A stretch of 64,000 nt of DNA from Arthrobacter sp. Alg241-R88 (GCF_900537115.1 NZ_UNRG01000011.1:1-64000), one strand, 5' to 3'. Positions 43,718-52,659 are shown, numbered from the stretch's first letter. Numbers and translations: made by a program. The notes: generated from the letters alone by a model not told the origin.

Positions 43718-43791
43718 TGGAGCGGCTGACGGGAATCGAACCCGCGTATCAAGCTTGGGAAGCTAGCGCTCTACCATTGAGCTACAGCCGC
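43718..43791 (-). tRNA. tRNA-Gly (anticodon CCC)
   Basis: The minus strand folds as a complete cloverleaf. The acceptor is GCGGCTG with CAGCCGC, the D-stem GCTC/GAGC, the anticodon loop TTCCCAA with anticodon CCC, and the T-arm has loop TTCGATT. The CCA end is encoded (43718-43720). The anticodon stem CTAGC/GCTTG has one U-U mismatch at its second pair. Confidence 0.95.
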
Positions 43792-44026
43792 ATCGCCCCG
43801 TTCCAGGGGCAGAACATAGCTTAGCGCAGATGTGGCCGCGGGCCGTTCAAGCGGCGTGCGGGCCGCCGTGTCCCAACACCCGGGACGTCATCCAGTAACT
43901 CTTCAATAACGTCGCGGGTGCTGGCTAGGTGGCGGCGGGGGAGTGCGGGCTAACCTGATCCGGGTAGCTGCAAGGCCGGGGGGTGCAGCTGCTGCGGCAG
44001 GTAGACGTCAACCATGAAAGATCCCG

Positions 44027-44506
44027 ATGGCATTCGCAGAGCATGAGGTCCTCATCCGCCGCGATGCCATGGCTGTGTACCTCTACCTGCTCGATGCAAC
44101 CAACCTGCCGCTCTGGCGGGACGGCGTCCGCAGCGTTAAACTGCTGCGGGGCTCCGCTGGAACCAAGGGCGCCGTGTACCGGCAGATGGTCGCAGGGCGG
44201 TCCGGCCTGAGCATCCCGGCCGATCTGGAAATCACCCAGGCCCGGCCTGGGGCTGAAATCCAGTTTGACGTCATTTCGGGCCCGTCATGCCGGTCGGGCG
44301 GCTATTACCTGAGCACGGAAACGTCGGGCACGCGCGTCCGGTTCGCGGTTGAAGCCGAGCAGGAGGGGCCCTATGGGTTCCTGAACCCGATGACCTTCCT
44401 GAACCGGCTCGGTTTGCTCAATACGATGATGCAGCGGAGCCTCAGCTCGGAGGTTGGCCAGCTGGAGCGGCTGAAGGACGTCCTGGAGCTCCAGCCGGCC
44501 GTATAG
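44027..44506 (+). CDS. SRPBCC family protein
   Basis: This 159-residue START-like/SRPBCC (polyketide cyclase/dehydrase-type) protein folds as a hydrophobic-ligand-binding helix-grip. The first strand and kink read AFAEHEVLIRRDAMAVYLYL, then LPLWRDGVRSVKLLRG, AEIQFDVISGP and a long C-terminal helix GLLNTMMQRSLSSEVGQLER. No ligand can be named. A 10-codon upstream frame (ATG at 44014) overlaps its start. It is convergent with the CAP-domain gene, 4 bases apart. Confidence 0.85.
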   Translation: MAFAEHEVLIRRDAMAVYLYLLDATNLPLWRDGVRSVKLLRGSAGTKGAVYRQMVAGRSGLSIPADLEITQARPGAEIQFDVISGPSCRSGGYYLSTETSGTRVRFAVEAEQEGPYGFLNPMTFLNRLGLLNTMMQRSLSSEVGQLERLKDVLELQPAV

Positions 44507-44510
44507 CCCC

Positions 44511-46223
44511 TTACTGCGCCAGCCGCTGCCCCGCCCACGGGCCCGTAATGTTCGACGGCGAGGCGAGGCTTCCGGAGGTCAGGTCCCAGTACTGCACCAC
44601 GTCCGAGGCCCGGCGCAGCGCCACCCCTGTGGAGTTGAGCCCGGTGACGTCCCGCAGCGGCCGAATCCCCGTAACGTCGCCCCAGCCGGTGCCAACGGTA
44701 AGCCTGGTTTCCGCGCGCAGCGCGGTGGTGCCCCAGCCGCGGTGCAGCTGGACGGATCCGTCCGACCGGACCGCCAGGATGTCCTGGAACCCGTCGGCGT
44801 CGTAATCCACCATGGACAACTTCCGGGCTGTGCCGATGTTCCCGATCGACGCGCGCTCGGAGAGATCTCCCAGCCCCTTATTGGGATACAGGTAAAGGTT
44901 CCCGGCTCCGTCCAGTGCCAGAAGCTGGGGGAACCTGTTGTTGGCGCACCAGCCGCCCACTGCAAGGGTGAGCGTTTCCCAGCCGCCGCTCCCGAGCGTG
45001 ACCGGCACCTGGAATCCGCCGGCGGCTATGCCGCGGTGCAGGGTGAGGGTGCCGCTGGTCCATTGCGTCAGGAGATCGTACGCGCCGTCCCGGTCCCAGT
45101 CTGTAGTGAACACGTCTTTGGCGCCTGCGAAGCCTGACCCGATGGACCGGGCCGCTGCATAAGTGCGCGCACCGGTGGCCGCGCGGGCGAGGAGTTGGCC
45201 TGCCGAGTCAACTGTCACGAGGTCGGCCGGCCCCTTGATGGCTGCGGCAGAGAGGTCCAAAGTGGGCGGCATATGCCGGCCGGGAGCGTCGCAGATGCTC
45301 GGCGTCGGCGGGGGGAACGCAGGGCCTGATCCTGCGCCGCCGGGGGAATTGACGGTGCCGGCGGGAAGGGTGGTGTAGCCAAAGAAGTTCACCACGCCCC
45401 AGATTTTGTACGTTCGGTCCGTGTACGAGATCCCGGCACCCATGACATTGAAACGCGGATCGAGCAGCATGGCGTTGTGGCCAGGAGATCCCTTCCACCA
45501 CTCCACCAGTTGTGCGGCGTCACGGTCCGTGCGGATGGCAATGACTTCACCGGCGCCGTTGTTGGCATTCATGGCACGGGAGTCAGTCCAAAAACTGGCG
45601 CGGTGCTCAATGACTTCACGGGAGGCGATGCTGTCCGACCACTCCTGCGCCAGTCCTGCCACGGTGGGGTGGTACTTCACCGGGTTCAAGCCCTTGGACG
45701 CCCGGTACTCATTGATCCTGTTGAACACCGTGAGGACCGCCGCAGCATTGCTGTCCTGTATCAGGGCCTCCGTAGAGGGCAAAGCAGCAGGGGACTCGGG
45801 GGCCGCCAGGCGCTGGGGCGATGGGGCGGCTTCCCCGTCCGGCCCCCAGAGCGGCGGGATCCAAGGGACTTCGGGGGCTGGTTCTGCGGCTGCAGTGGTG
45901 GCCGGTGCAGGTGCGGTGACGGCCTCCGTGGCAGGTGCTCCGACGGCGGGCTCCGCTACAGCCGGACCCGTGGTCCCAGCCGGTGATGCTGGCCGCATGT
46001 CCGGTTCCACGGCGGGGGTGAGCCCGGAAGCAGCCGAAGGGTCGCTCGAGGAAGCGCCGCCGTCGTCGTTCACCCTGGCCGTGCCCAGCGTGACACTGCG
46101 CGGTCCCGCCGCGCTCGCTGCCTGGCTCGCCGTAAGCGGCATGGGTGCGGTGCCCGCGGACGAGGAAACCAGCGCCAATGCGCAGAGCACGCCAATAAAA
46201 GTGGGCGCGACCAATTTATTCAC
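44511..46223 (-). CDS. Secreted CAP-domain protein with VCBS/FG-GAP propeller
   Basis: This 570-residue exported protein has a signal peptide at residues 1-25, then about 130 residues of Ala/Pro/Thr-rich linker. A CAP (SCP/PR1-like) domain spans about 155-285 (LTVFNRINEYRASKGLNPVK, EVIEHRASFWTDSRAM, SPGHNAMLLDPRFNVMGAGI). FG-GAP/VCBS-type blades cover about 330-565 with calcium-loop-like strings DWDRDGAYDLL and DYDADGFQDIL. The start is GTG. Actinobacterial CAP proteins are extracellular and of mostly unknown activity; the propeller may bind surface sugars or protein. No cell-wall anchor is seen. Confidence 0.9.
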   Translation of the reverse strand: MNKLVAPTFIGVLCALALVSSSAGTAPMPLTASQAASAAGPRSVTLGTARVNDDGGASSSDPSAASGLTPAVEPDMRPASPAGTTGPAVAEPAVGAPATEAVTAPAPATTAAAEPAPEVPWIPPLWGPDGEAAPSPQRLAAPESPAALPSTEALIQDSNAAAVLTVFNRINEYRASKGLNPVKYHPTVAGLAQEWSDSIASREVIEHRASFWTDSRAMNANNGAGEVIAIRTDRDAAQLVEWWKGSPGHNAMLLDPRFNVMGAGISYTDRTYKIWGVVNFFGYTTLPAGTVNSPGGAGSGPAFPPPTPSICDAPGRHMPPTLDLSAAAIKGPADLVTVDSAGQLLARAATGARTYAAARSIGSGFAGAKDVFTTDWDRDGAYDLLTQWTSGTLTLHRGIAAGGFQVPVTLGSGGWETLTLAVGGWCANNRFPQLLALDGAGNLYLYPNKGLGDLSERASIGNIGTARKLSMVDYDADGFQDILAVRSDGSVQLHRGWGTTALRAETRLTVGTGWGDVTGIRPLRDVTGLNSTGVALRRASDVVQYWDLTSGSLASPSNITGPWAGQRLAQ

Positions 46224-46356
46224 AACATCCCCAGCTCTGTTGGGCCATCCGGGAGACCATCCGGCGCCTGAATCACTGAGGCAACATTAGCCCCACCAGC
46301 ACACAGGAACAACGAAAGAATGCGGCTGTGGATAACCGATACGGTAATTTGGGACG

Positions 46357-46932
46357 GTGCTGATCTCTGACCGCGACATTCGCGCCGAAATAGACTCCCA
46401 GCGGATTGTGCTGGAACCGTACGAACCGGCGATGGTGCAGCCGTCGTCGGTGGATGTCCGCATCGACAAGTTCTTCCGTCTGTTCGACAACCACAAGTAC
46501 GCGCACATCGATCCCGCCGAAGAACAGCCGGAGCTCACGCGCCTGGTGGAAGTGGAGCAGGACGAACCCTTCATCCTGCACCCGGGCGAGTTCGTCCTTG
46601 GCTCCACCTATGAGACGGTGACGCTCCCCGATGACATTGCTGCCCGGCTGGAAGGCAAGTCTTCCCTGGGCAGGCTTGGGCTGCTGACCCACTCCACCGC
46701 AGGCTTTATCGACCCCGGCTTCTCAGGCCACGTCACCTTGGAACTCTCGAACATGGCCACGCTGCCCATCAAGCTGTGGCCGGGTATGAAGATCGGGCAG
46801 CTATGCTTCTTCCGGCTGACCTCGGCGGCTGCCTACCCCTACGGGCAGGGCGATTACGGCAACCGTTACCAGGGCCAGCGCGGACCGACAGCCAGCCGCA
46901 GCCACCTGAACTTCCACCGCACCGCTATTTAG
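46357..46932 (+). CDS. dcd: dCTP deaminase
   Basis: This 191-residue trimeric enzyme converts dCTP to dUTP, and in actinobacterial relatives onward to dUMP. The sequence LISDRDIRAEIDSQRIVLEP, QPSSVDVRIDKFFRLF, GKSSLGRLGLLTHSTAGFID and the end QRGPTASRSHLNF are diagnostic; the catalytic glutamate is the Glu of HVTLELSN. The start is GTG. It stands alone and ends 19 bases from the convergent antiporter gene. Confidence 0.96.
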   Translation: MLISDRDIRAEIDSQRIVLEPYEPAMVQPSSVDVRIDKFFRLFDNHKYAHIDPAEEQPELTRLVEVEQDEPFILHPGEFVLGSTYETVTLPDDIAARLEGKSSLGRLGLLTHSTAGFIDPGFSGHVTLELSNMATLPIKLWPGMKIGQLCFFRLTSAAAYPYGQGDYGNRYQGQRGPTASRSHLNFHRTAI

Positions 46933-46951
46933 GCTTCTACCGCACCGCTGG

Positions 46952-48133
46952 CTAGGCTTTCGCAACAATGCCCGCGGGCGGCAGCGCCGTCTTGACCAGC
47001 GGTTCCACGTAGCGTGCCGCCAGCGGACCAACCACTGCCATGATCAGCACATAGGCGGTGGCGAGGGCGGCAAGTTCGTCTGGAATCGCCCCTGAGGCCA
47101 GGGCCAGCCCGGCGATGACGATCGAGAACTCGCCGCGTGCTATCAGCGTGGCTCCCGCACGGAACCGGCCGGGACGGGCGATGCCCACCCGCTTTGCGGC
47201 CCAGACCCCGGTTGCCATCTTGGTGGCTGCGGTGATGAGGGCCAGCACGAGTGCCCAGCCGAGCACCGGCGGAATCGACGTGGGGTCCGTGTTTAGCCCG
47301 AATGCCACAAAGAAGATGGCGGCAAACAGGTCCCTCAACGGTTCCAGGATGCGTGTGGCGTTGTGGGCGGTGGCGCCGGAGATGGCGATCCCGAGCATAA
47401 AGGCCCCCACCGCCGCGGACACCTGCATGGCTGAAGCCAAACCGGCCACCAGCAGCGCGGCGCCCAGGACATTCAGCAGGAATACCTCGGAGTTCTCGCT
47501 GTGTACGGCCTTCGAAACCCGGTGTCCGTGGCGCAGCGCAATCATCAGGACGAGGCTCACCACAGCCAGCGCGACACCCACGGTGGTCAGTCCGCCCAGG
47601 AAGCTCACCCCGGCCAGCATTGCTGTGAGGATGGGCAGGTAGACGGCCATCGCCAGGTCTTCAAAAACCAGGATGGACAGCACTACGGGAGTTTCACGGT
47701 TGCCCAGCCTGCCCAGGTCCGTGATGACCTTCGCCGCGATTCCCGACGAGGAGATATAGGTGACACCGCCCATCACCATGGCGCCCACCCCGCCCCAGCC
47801 CAGCAGCAGCGCAAGGCCGGCTCCAGGGAGGAAGTTCAGGACCAGGTCGAGTACGCCGGCTTGCCAGGAGCGGCGAAGGCCGGTAAAAAGCTCGGCGGCC
47901 GTATATTCCAGTCCGAGCATAAGCAGCAGCAGGATAACGCCGATTTCCCCGGAGAGGTGGGCAAACTCGTGCATGCCTTCGAGCTTGATGATCCCGCCGG
48001 CCCCGAAAGCGAGCCCGCCCAGGAGGTAGAGCGGGATGGGTGACATTCCGATCCGTCCGGCCAGCCTGGCCAAGAGGCCGAGGCAGAACACAACGGCCCC
48101 CAGTTCGATGAGGGTCAGGGCCAACGGGTCCAT
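46952..48133 (-). CDS. khtU: K+/H+ antiporter, KhtU-like (CPA2 family)
   Basis: This 393-residue membrane antiporter of the CPA2/KefB type has about 12 helices. Landmarks are MSPIPLYLLGGLAFGAGGI, HLSGEIGVILLLLMLGLEYT, GAMVMGGVTYISSSGIAAKV and VLSILVFEDLAMAVYLPIL with the conserved glutamate and aspartate of the transport core. It lacks a C-terminal RCK domain, which is provided by the small KhtT-like protein encoded 5 bases upstream. In B. subtilis the pair exports K+ under alkaline or methylglyoxal stress. It is the last gene of a six-gene leftward unit. Confidence 0.9.
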   Translation of the reverse strand: MDPLALTLIELGAVVFCLGLLARLAGRIGMSPIPLYLLGGLAFGAGGIIKLEGMHEFAHLSGEIGVILLLLMLGLEYTAAELFTGLRRSWQAGVLDLVLNFLPGAGLALLLGWGGVGAMVMGGVTYISSSGIAAKVITDLGRLGNRETPVVLSILVFEDLAMAVYLPILTAMLAGVSFLGGLTTVGVALAVVSLVLMIALRHGHRVSKAVHSENSEVFLLNVLGAALLVAGLASAMQVSAAVGAFMLGIAISGATAHNATRILEPLRDLFAAIFFVAFGLNTDPTSIPPVLGWALVLALITAATKMATGVWAAKRVGIARPGRFRAGATLIARGEFSIVIAGLALASGAIPDELAALATAYVLIMAVVGPLAARYVEPLVKTALPPAGIVAKA

Positions 48134-48138
48134 CGCGT

Positions 48139-48621
48139 TTATCCGTTACGCAGGATATCGGCCGCCGAGTCGAGGCCTTCCTGGGTACCGACAGCTACCA
48201 GCAGGTCGCCGGTGTGGAGGACGACGTCGGGCCCCGGCGAGGGGAGGACCTCGCCTTCGCGCATGATGGCCACAATCGAAACGCCGCAGCGGGTGCGGAT
48301 GCAGGCCTTCCCCATGGGCTGGTTCTGGAACGGGGAGTCAGGGGCGATCGAGAATTGCCGGGTGACGATGCCGGGAACATCCTTGTGTTCTTCAGTCAGC
48401 TTCATGGCCAGGTGCTGCCCGCCCAGGAGGTTTCCGAGGGCTGCAGCCTCGTCTCCCGTCAGGGGAATCGAGGCTTGGCAGGTATCGGGATCATCCCAGG
48501 TGGACACGATGAGTTCCATCTGGCCTTCCCGCAGCTCCACCACGCCGATCCGGCGGCCGGATGCTGTCATAAAATCCTTCCGCCGGCCGAGGCCCGGAAG
48601 ATCCGTCTCATCCACGTTCAT
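48139..48621 (-). CDS. khtT: Antiporter regulatory subunit KhtT (RCK_C domain)
   Basis: This 160-residue cytoplasmic regulator has a short N-terminal domain (about 1-70, VNETDLPGLGRRKDF-like start) and a TrkA-C/RCK_C domain at about 75-158 (RCGVSIVAIMREGEVLPSPG, VLHTGDLLVAVGTQEGLDSA). It gates the adjacent KhtU antiporter; RCK_C domains of KhtT homologues bind cyclic di-AMP. Its ATG overlaps the stop of the LacI gene (ATGA), an unusual upstream partner for an ion-antiporter regulator. Confidence 0.92.
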   Translation of the reverse strand: MNVDETDLPGLGRRKDFMTASGRRIGVVELREGQMELIVSTWDDPDTCQASIPLTGDEAAALGNLLGGQHLAMKLTEEHKDVPGIVTRQFSIAPDSPFQNQPMGKACIRTRCGVSIVAIMREGEVLPSPGPDVVLHTGDLLVAVGTQEGLDSAADILRNG

Positions 48622-49676
48622 GAACCAAGCCTAGTCTGCCGTAACCCGCTTGGCGCTGGTCCTGAGGATTCCCGCACGACCAGCCGCATCGCAGTAGGGC
48701 CGGGCTCCGGAGGAGCAGGGGCATCAGGGGTTAGCGCAGCGAGCAGCTGGTGCATTGTGCTGCTTCCCTGGGCCTCCAGGTCCATCTGCACGGTGGTCAG
48801 CGAGGGCACCAGGAATGCGGACTCCGGGTGGTCATCCCACCCCACCACGCTGACATCCGCAGGCACGCTAAAGCCAAGTTCGTGGAGGGCGCGCATGGCC
48901 CCAATAGCTAGTTGGTCGTTGGCGGCGAAGATGGCGGTGATGGAGGAATCGCCCATGAGGGTCCTGGCTGCCCTGTAGCCGGAGGCCGAGCTCCACTCAG
49001 CGCCTGCGACGCCGCCGTCCTCCAGCCCTGCGTCGCTGACGGCCTGCCGGTACATGGCCAGGCGGTTGCGTGCGGCAGGCCACTCCTGTGGTCCGGCGAT
49101 GTGCGCAATCCGCCGGTGCCCCAGGCCGGCGAGGTGTGCCACGATGGCCTGCGCTGCCGAACCGTCGGACATCCGGCCCTGGCCGCGCATCTTGTCGTCA
49201 TACTCCCCGGCCACTACCACGGGGATGCGTTCCTGCGCCTGCAGGAGGTCGCTGTTCGGAATCGGCACAAAGGACAGGGCCCCGGCGAACGGGCCGCCGT
49301 CGAGGATCCTCCGCAGCCTCGCTGTCCGCTCCGGCCCCGTTCCTTCCAGGGCCACGACGTCGAGCTGGTAGCCGGCCGCATGGGCTGCGTCGGCTGCCCC
49401 GTTGAGCATCCGGGACGGAAAGTACGGCGAGGCACCGGGCACTAGGGCCAGGAGCCTGTACGTGGCCTTGGTCCGAAGCGAACGGGCCGTCAGGTTGGGC
49501 GAATATTTCAGTTCCGCCATGGCCCGTTCCACCTTCTCGGAGGTGGCCGCCTTCAGCTTCGAACGGTCCGCCATGTAGCGCGAGACCGTCTGGTGCGAGA
49601 CGCCGGCGAGCCGCGCCACCTCATAGATGGTGGCGGCGCGGACGGGTTGCCGGGACTCGGCCGGGGTTTGTGTCAC
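48618..49676 (-). CDS. LacI family transcriptional regulator
   Basis: This 352-residue repressor has the LacI headpiece at residues of about 17-75 (TIYEVARLAGVSHQTVSRYM, then RSKLKAATSEKVERAMAEL). A periplasmic-binding-protein-like sugar domain follows, with VSVVGWDDHPESAFLVPSLT and TVQMDLEAQGSSTMHQLL. The GTG at 49676 overlaps the stop of the cupin gene (GTGA) and is the likely start; the open frame continues to 49712. It probably binds the inverted repeat at 52516-52550 and thereby controls its own operon. The inducer is unknown but should be a sugar or sugar acid handled by the upstream enzymes. Confidence 0.93.
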   Translation of the reverse strand: MTQTPAESRQPVRAATIYEVARLAGVSHQTVSRYMADRSKLKAATSEKVERAMAELKYSPNLTARSLRTKATYRLLALVPGASPYFPSRMLNGAADAAHAAGYQLDVVALEGTGPERTARLRRILDGGPFAGALSFVPIPNSDLLQAQERIPVVVAGEYDDKMRGQGRMSDGSAAQAIVAHLAGLGHRRIAHIAGPQEWPAARNRLAMYRQAVSDAGLEDGGVAGAEWSSASGYRAARTLMGDSSITAIFAANDQLAIGAMRALHELGFSVPADVSVVGWDDHPESAFLVPSLTTVQMDLEAQGSSTMHQLLAALTPDAPAPPEPGPTAMRLVVRESSGPAPSGLRQTRLGS

Positions 49677-50407
49677 AGTCTGGAATCTTCCCACGTGGTC
49701 AGCTGGCCGCACATGCCGTAACCTTCACCAGTTCGCTGCCGGGCCCGCACCACTGCCGCTCCCGCCATCGAAGCTGCCGACCCGCCCTCCAGCTCCAGCA
49801 GCGCTTGCTCCGTTGCCGCCACCTGGCTGCGGACGTTCGCAGCCCAGATTTCCTTCCAGCGCTCCACTTTCGGGCGGACCAGCGCTGCGGCGAGGCGATG
49901 GAATTCAGCCAGGGCCTCCGGCCCGTCACGAAGGACCGATTGATGCAGCTCGGCGTATCCTTCCAGGGCCAGGTCCCGCCGCCGGCGGGCGGCGGAGGAA
50001 ACCACTGATTGATCCGCGTCCGGGGGGAGGACAGCGTGCTGCGCATAAAGGTCAGGGTCCTGCAGGATGTGCCGCGGGAAGGTCAGCACGGAATCCCCCG
50101 CCTCCGGCAAACCTGCGTTGGACATAATGACGTTGAGCGTCAGCTCCGCAGTGTTGACCAGGCGGTGGACAGTTCCGGGGCTGAACCAGAGCAGGGATCC
50201 TGCAGTGAGGTCATGCTCGGCCGGGCCGTTCATTGAGATGGTGTGGACCTGGCCGGTCCCGCTTGTCACCAGGTAGGCCTCGGAGGACACGGTATGCAGG
50301 TGCGGGGAGCCGCCGCACAGCCCGTCACTCGCCTCCCAGTCGTAGACCCGCAGCCCACTGACGGCAGTACCGCCGGGAAAGCCGGGCGCCGCTGCGGATG
50401 AACTCAT
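49673..50407 (-). CDS. Cupin domain protein
   Basis: This 244-residue protein has a cupin barrel in its first half: SPHLHTVSSEAYLVTSGTGQ gives the histidine/glutamate metal motif and LLWFSPGTVHRLVNT the second motif. The helical second half (LALEGYAELHQSVLRDGPEA) has no counterpart that I recognise. Such cupins in sugar operons are isomerases, sensors or dioxygenase-like proteins. It overlaps both neighbours by four bases, so it is translated with the DUF6807 and LacI genes. Confidence 0.85.
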   Translation of the reverse strand: MSSSAAAPGFPGGTAVSGLRVYDWEASDGLCGGSPHLHTVSSEAYLVTSGTGQVHTISMNGPAEHDLTAGSLLWFSPGTVHRLVNTAELTLNVIMSNAGLPEAGDSVLTFPRHILQDPDLYAQHAVLPPDADQSVVSSAARRRRDLALEGYAELHQSVLRDGPEALAEFHRLAAALVRPKVERWKEIWAANVRSQVAATEQALLELEGGSAASMAGAAVVRARQRTGEGYGMCGQLTTWEDSRL

Positions 50408-51387
50408 CGTTCCGTTCCCCGGCCTGCCCGCGGCTCAGCCGCACTTGCCAGGACATCACGGGCGGCGGCGGCAAGTGCTTCGGCCCGGCCGGCATCTGAC
50501 TCGCCGTCCGCTATCACCACCCCGTACCGGTACCGCAGTGTGGAACCGGCCGGGAACAGGACTTCCTTGCTGAAGAACGGTGCCGGGCCCATGCAGGCGA
50601 AGGGCTCGGACCGGGCAAACCATTCGGGCTGGGGGTGATCACTGTGGGGGTCGTCAACCATCACAACCGTGGAAAAGCGGCACGTTTCATCATGCTGGCC
50701 CACGAAGGAAAGCCATGGTGCCCGCTGTCCACGCAATTCCTCGCCGGTAGCCCCGCCGGGTCCGATGATCGCTCCGCCGGCGAAGGAGCGGGGACCGCGC
50801 CAAAACAGTCCGCCGTAACCGGCGTTTTCGCGTCCCTCGGTGGTGGGCGACCCGATGTGGATGTCCCCGCCGGAGACGTTGGTCATGGCTGAATCGAAGA
50901 CCAGGGTGTAGCTGTCTTCGTTACCCGGCATTACCTGGAAGGACCGTTCCTCCTCAACCACGAGCGACCCCGCCTGGCTAATCCACTGCAGGGTATGGGC
51001 AAAACTGAACCTGCCGCCGTCGTCCGCGGCCTGGCGAAGCTCGCCGTGCCGCATGGCGCCGTTGTTGGGCAGCCACTGGTAGTCCTGGCCCCGGCGGTAG
51101 CTGGGGCCGCCCCAGAAGTTGTCCGGGCCCAGGTGCGGCAGCGACCAGGCGATGCCCTTGTGCCAGACGTGATCGTGCGGGCGGTAGGCGCTCACCACGT
51201 CGCCGGTCCGCGTCCGGACAGGGTGGAAATAGGGCCTGGGCGACTCCACCTGGGGATCGTCCGCGGCGTAGGTGTACGTCAGGACAGGGACGCCGTCGAG
51301 GGACACGGCGACGGCGGCGCCGTCGTCAACCCAGCTGAAGGGGCGGGCAGTAGAGGTGGCGGAGGATGCGGGGGCGGCAGTGCTCAT
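50404..51387 (-). CDS. PmoA-like / DUF6807 family protein
   Basis: This 327-residue protein resembles the family loosely called PmoA (DUF6807). It has YFHPVRTRTGDVVSAYRPHD, the conserved DHVWHKGIAWSLPHL, FWGGPSYRRGQDYQWLPNNG and a late GPAPFFSKEVLFPAGSTLRY. Members accompany Gfo/Idh oxidoreductases in sugar operons and are thought to act on or bind carbohydrates; the methane monooxygenase name is misleading. I chose the ATG at 51387, overlapping the Idh stop (ATGA) and with AAGAG before it. Confidence 0.88.
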   Translation of the reverse strand: MSTAAPASSATSTARPFSWVDDGAAVAVSLDGVPVLTYTYAADDPQVESPRPYFHPVRTRTGDVVSAYRPHDHVWHKGIAWSLPHLGPDNFWGGPSYRRGQDYQWLPNNGAMRHGELRQAADDGGRFSFAHTLQWISQAGSLVVEEERSFQVMPGNEDSYTLVFDSAMTNVSGGDIHIGSPTTEGRENAGYGGLFWRGPRSFAGGAIIGPGGATGEELRGQRAPWLSFVGQHDETCRFSTVVMVDDPHSDHPQPEWFARSEPFACMGPAPFFSKEVLFPAGSTLRYRYGVVIADGESDAGRAEALAAAARDVLASAAEPRAGRGTER

Positions 51388-52484
51388 GCGTTGCTCTTTT
51401 CGAGTTTCCAGGGTTCGAGCCGGCCGTCGGCGCGGTCGAAGAACGGGTTCCCTTCGGTGATTTCGCCGCGGCGGACGGTTTTGCCGGTGAGGGCGGAAGC
51501 GTAAATTGCGGCGGCGAGTTCCATCGTGGGGTAGGCCTCTGAAAGGGTGACCGGCGGGATGGCGCCGGAGCTGATGGCGTGAATGATGGGTGCGTACTGG
51601 GCCGGATGACCGCTTGGCGTGACCGCGGAACCGTCCGCCCAAAGTTCGGCGAGGTGCTCCTGTCCGGGGGCCGGGGTGAAGCGCCAGTGGGAGTCGTCAT
51701 AGCCGTAGAGGTGCTCGAGTTCCACGGTGGCGTTCTCGTAGTCGAACCGGAGTTGCGAAGTTTCGCGCGGCGAAATGACGGAGTTGATGACAGTGCTAAG
51801 GGCGCCCGACTCGAAACGGACGATTGCCGTGGACACGTCCTCGGTTTCCGTGCGGCGCGCCAGCCTGCCGGCAAAGGCGGTGACTTCCCGCCACGGGCCC
51901 CAGAGGTGGAGCAGCATGTCGAACTGGTGGATGCCGTGGCCCATGGTGGGCCCGCCGCCCTCGACGTCCCACTGGCCCCGCCAGGGAACGTCAAAGTATT
52001 CCTGGTTGCGGAACCACAGCGTGTTGCAGAAACCGGTGAGTGCATTGCCCAGGACACCGGACTCCTGCAGGGCCGCCAGCTTGCGGGCGCCGCTGCCGAA
52101 GCGGTGCTGGAAGACGCAGCTGACGTGCTTGCCGGACGCGCGTTCCGCCTCCTGCAGCTCCAGCATCTGCCGCAGCGAGAGTGCCGGAGGTTTCTCCAGC
52201 ACCACGTTCAGGCCCAGGGACAGTGCCTCCAGGGCCAGGGATGCGTGCGATGACGGCGGGGTGCAGACGGCGACGACGTCCAGACCGGCTTCAGCGGCAG
52301 CGGCCAGGCTGGGCGCCGTCTGGGCGAAGCCCATTTTCTCCGCAAATGCTGCTGCCCGGTCTGCATCAATATCCACCGCGACCACAAGCTCTGCGCCGGC
52401 GAGTTGAAGGGCTTCGGCATGGGCGTGGGCTATGCCGCCCGTGCCGATGATTCCTGCGCGCGGGCGGCGCGGGGCCTGCTCCAT
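51384..52484 (-). CDS. Gfo/Idh/MocA family oxidoreductase
   Basis: This 366-residue NAD(P)-dependent sugar dehydrogenase has Rossmann fold GIIGTGGIAHAHAEALQLAG at residues 12-31, the EKPPALSLRQM catalytic-lysine motif near residue 97, and the beta-sheet domain with HGIHQFDMLLHLWGPWREV. It probably oxidises a sugar, inositol or sugar acid. It is the first gene of the leftward operon, preceded by GAGGAG and by the candidate LacI operator. Its stop overlaps the DUF6807 start. Confidence 0.93.
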   Translation of the reverse strand: MEQAPRRPRAGIIGTGGIAHAHAEALQLAGAELVVAVDIDADRAAAFAEKMGFAQTAPSLAAAAEAGLDVVAVCTPPSSHASLALEALSLGLNVVLEKPPALSLRQMLELQEAERASGKHVSCVFQHRFGSGARKLAALQESGVLGNALTGFCNTLWFRNQEYFDVPWRGQWDVEGGGPTMGHGIHQFDMLLHLWGPWREVTAFAGRLARRTETEDVSTAIVRFESGALSTVINSVISPRETSQLRFDYENATVELEHLYGYDDSHWRFTPAPGQEHLAELWADGSAVTPSGHPAQYAPIIHAISSGAIPPVTLSEAYPTMELAAAIYASALTGKTVRRGEITEGNPFFDRADGRLEPWKLEKSNA

Positions 52485-52515
52485 GTGTAGTGCTCCTCGT
52501 CATTGAAAGGATTCA

Positions 52516-52550
52516 TGTTATCGATCACCACTAGTATGTGATCGATAACA
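52516..52550 (-). promoter_or_regulatory. Candidate LacI operator
   Basis: TGTTATCGATCAC at 52516 and GTGATCGATAACA at 52538 are perfect 13-base inverted arms around a 9-base spacer. They lie 32 bases before the first gene of the operon that encodes the LacI protein. Each arm is itself close to a LacI-type TTATCGAT palindrome, so it may hold two dimers. Confidence 0.78.
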
Positions 52551-52659
52551 GAAGGAGTCAATACCCTTGGGAGCCCACATTGCGGGAAAGGCAGGAACGG
52601 CTGGACGGGCACAGCCCAAGGCGGGGCAGATGCCGTGCCGCCGCAGCGTTCGGGGAAAA

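Noticed and set aside
44014..44046. Ten-codon upstream frame overlapping the SRPBCC start
   Set aside because: Too short, with no repeated codons to suggest attenuation; probably chance.
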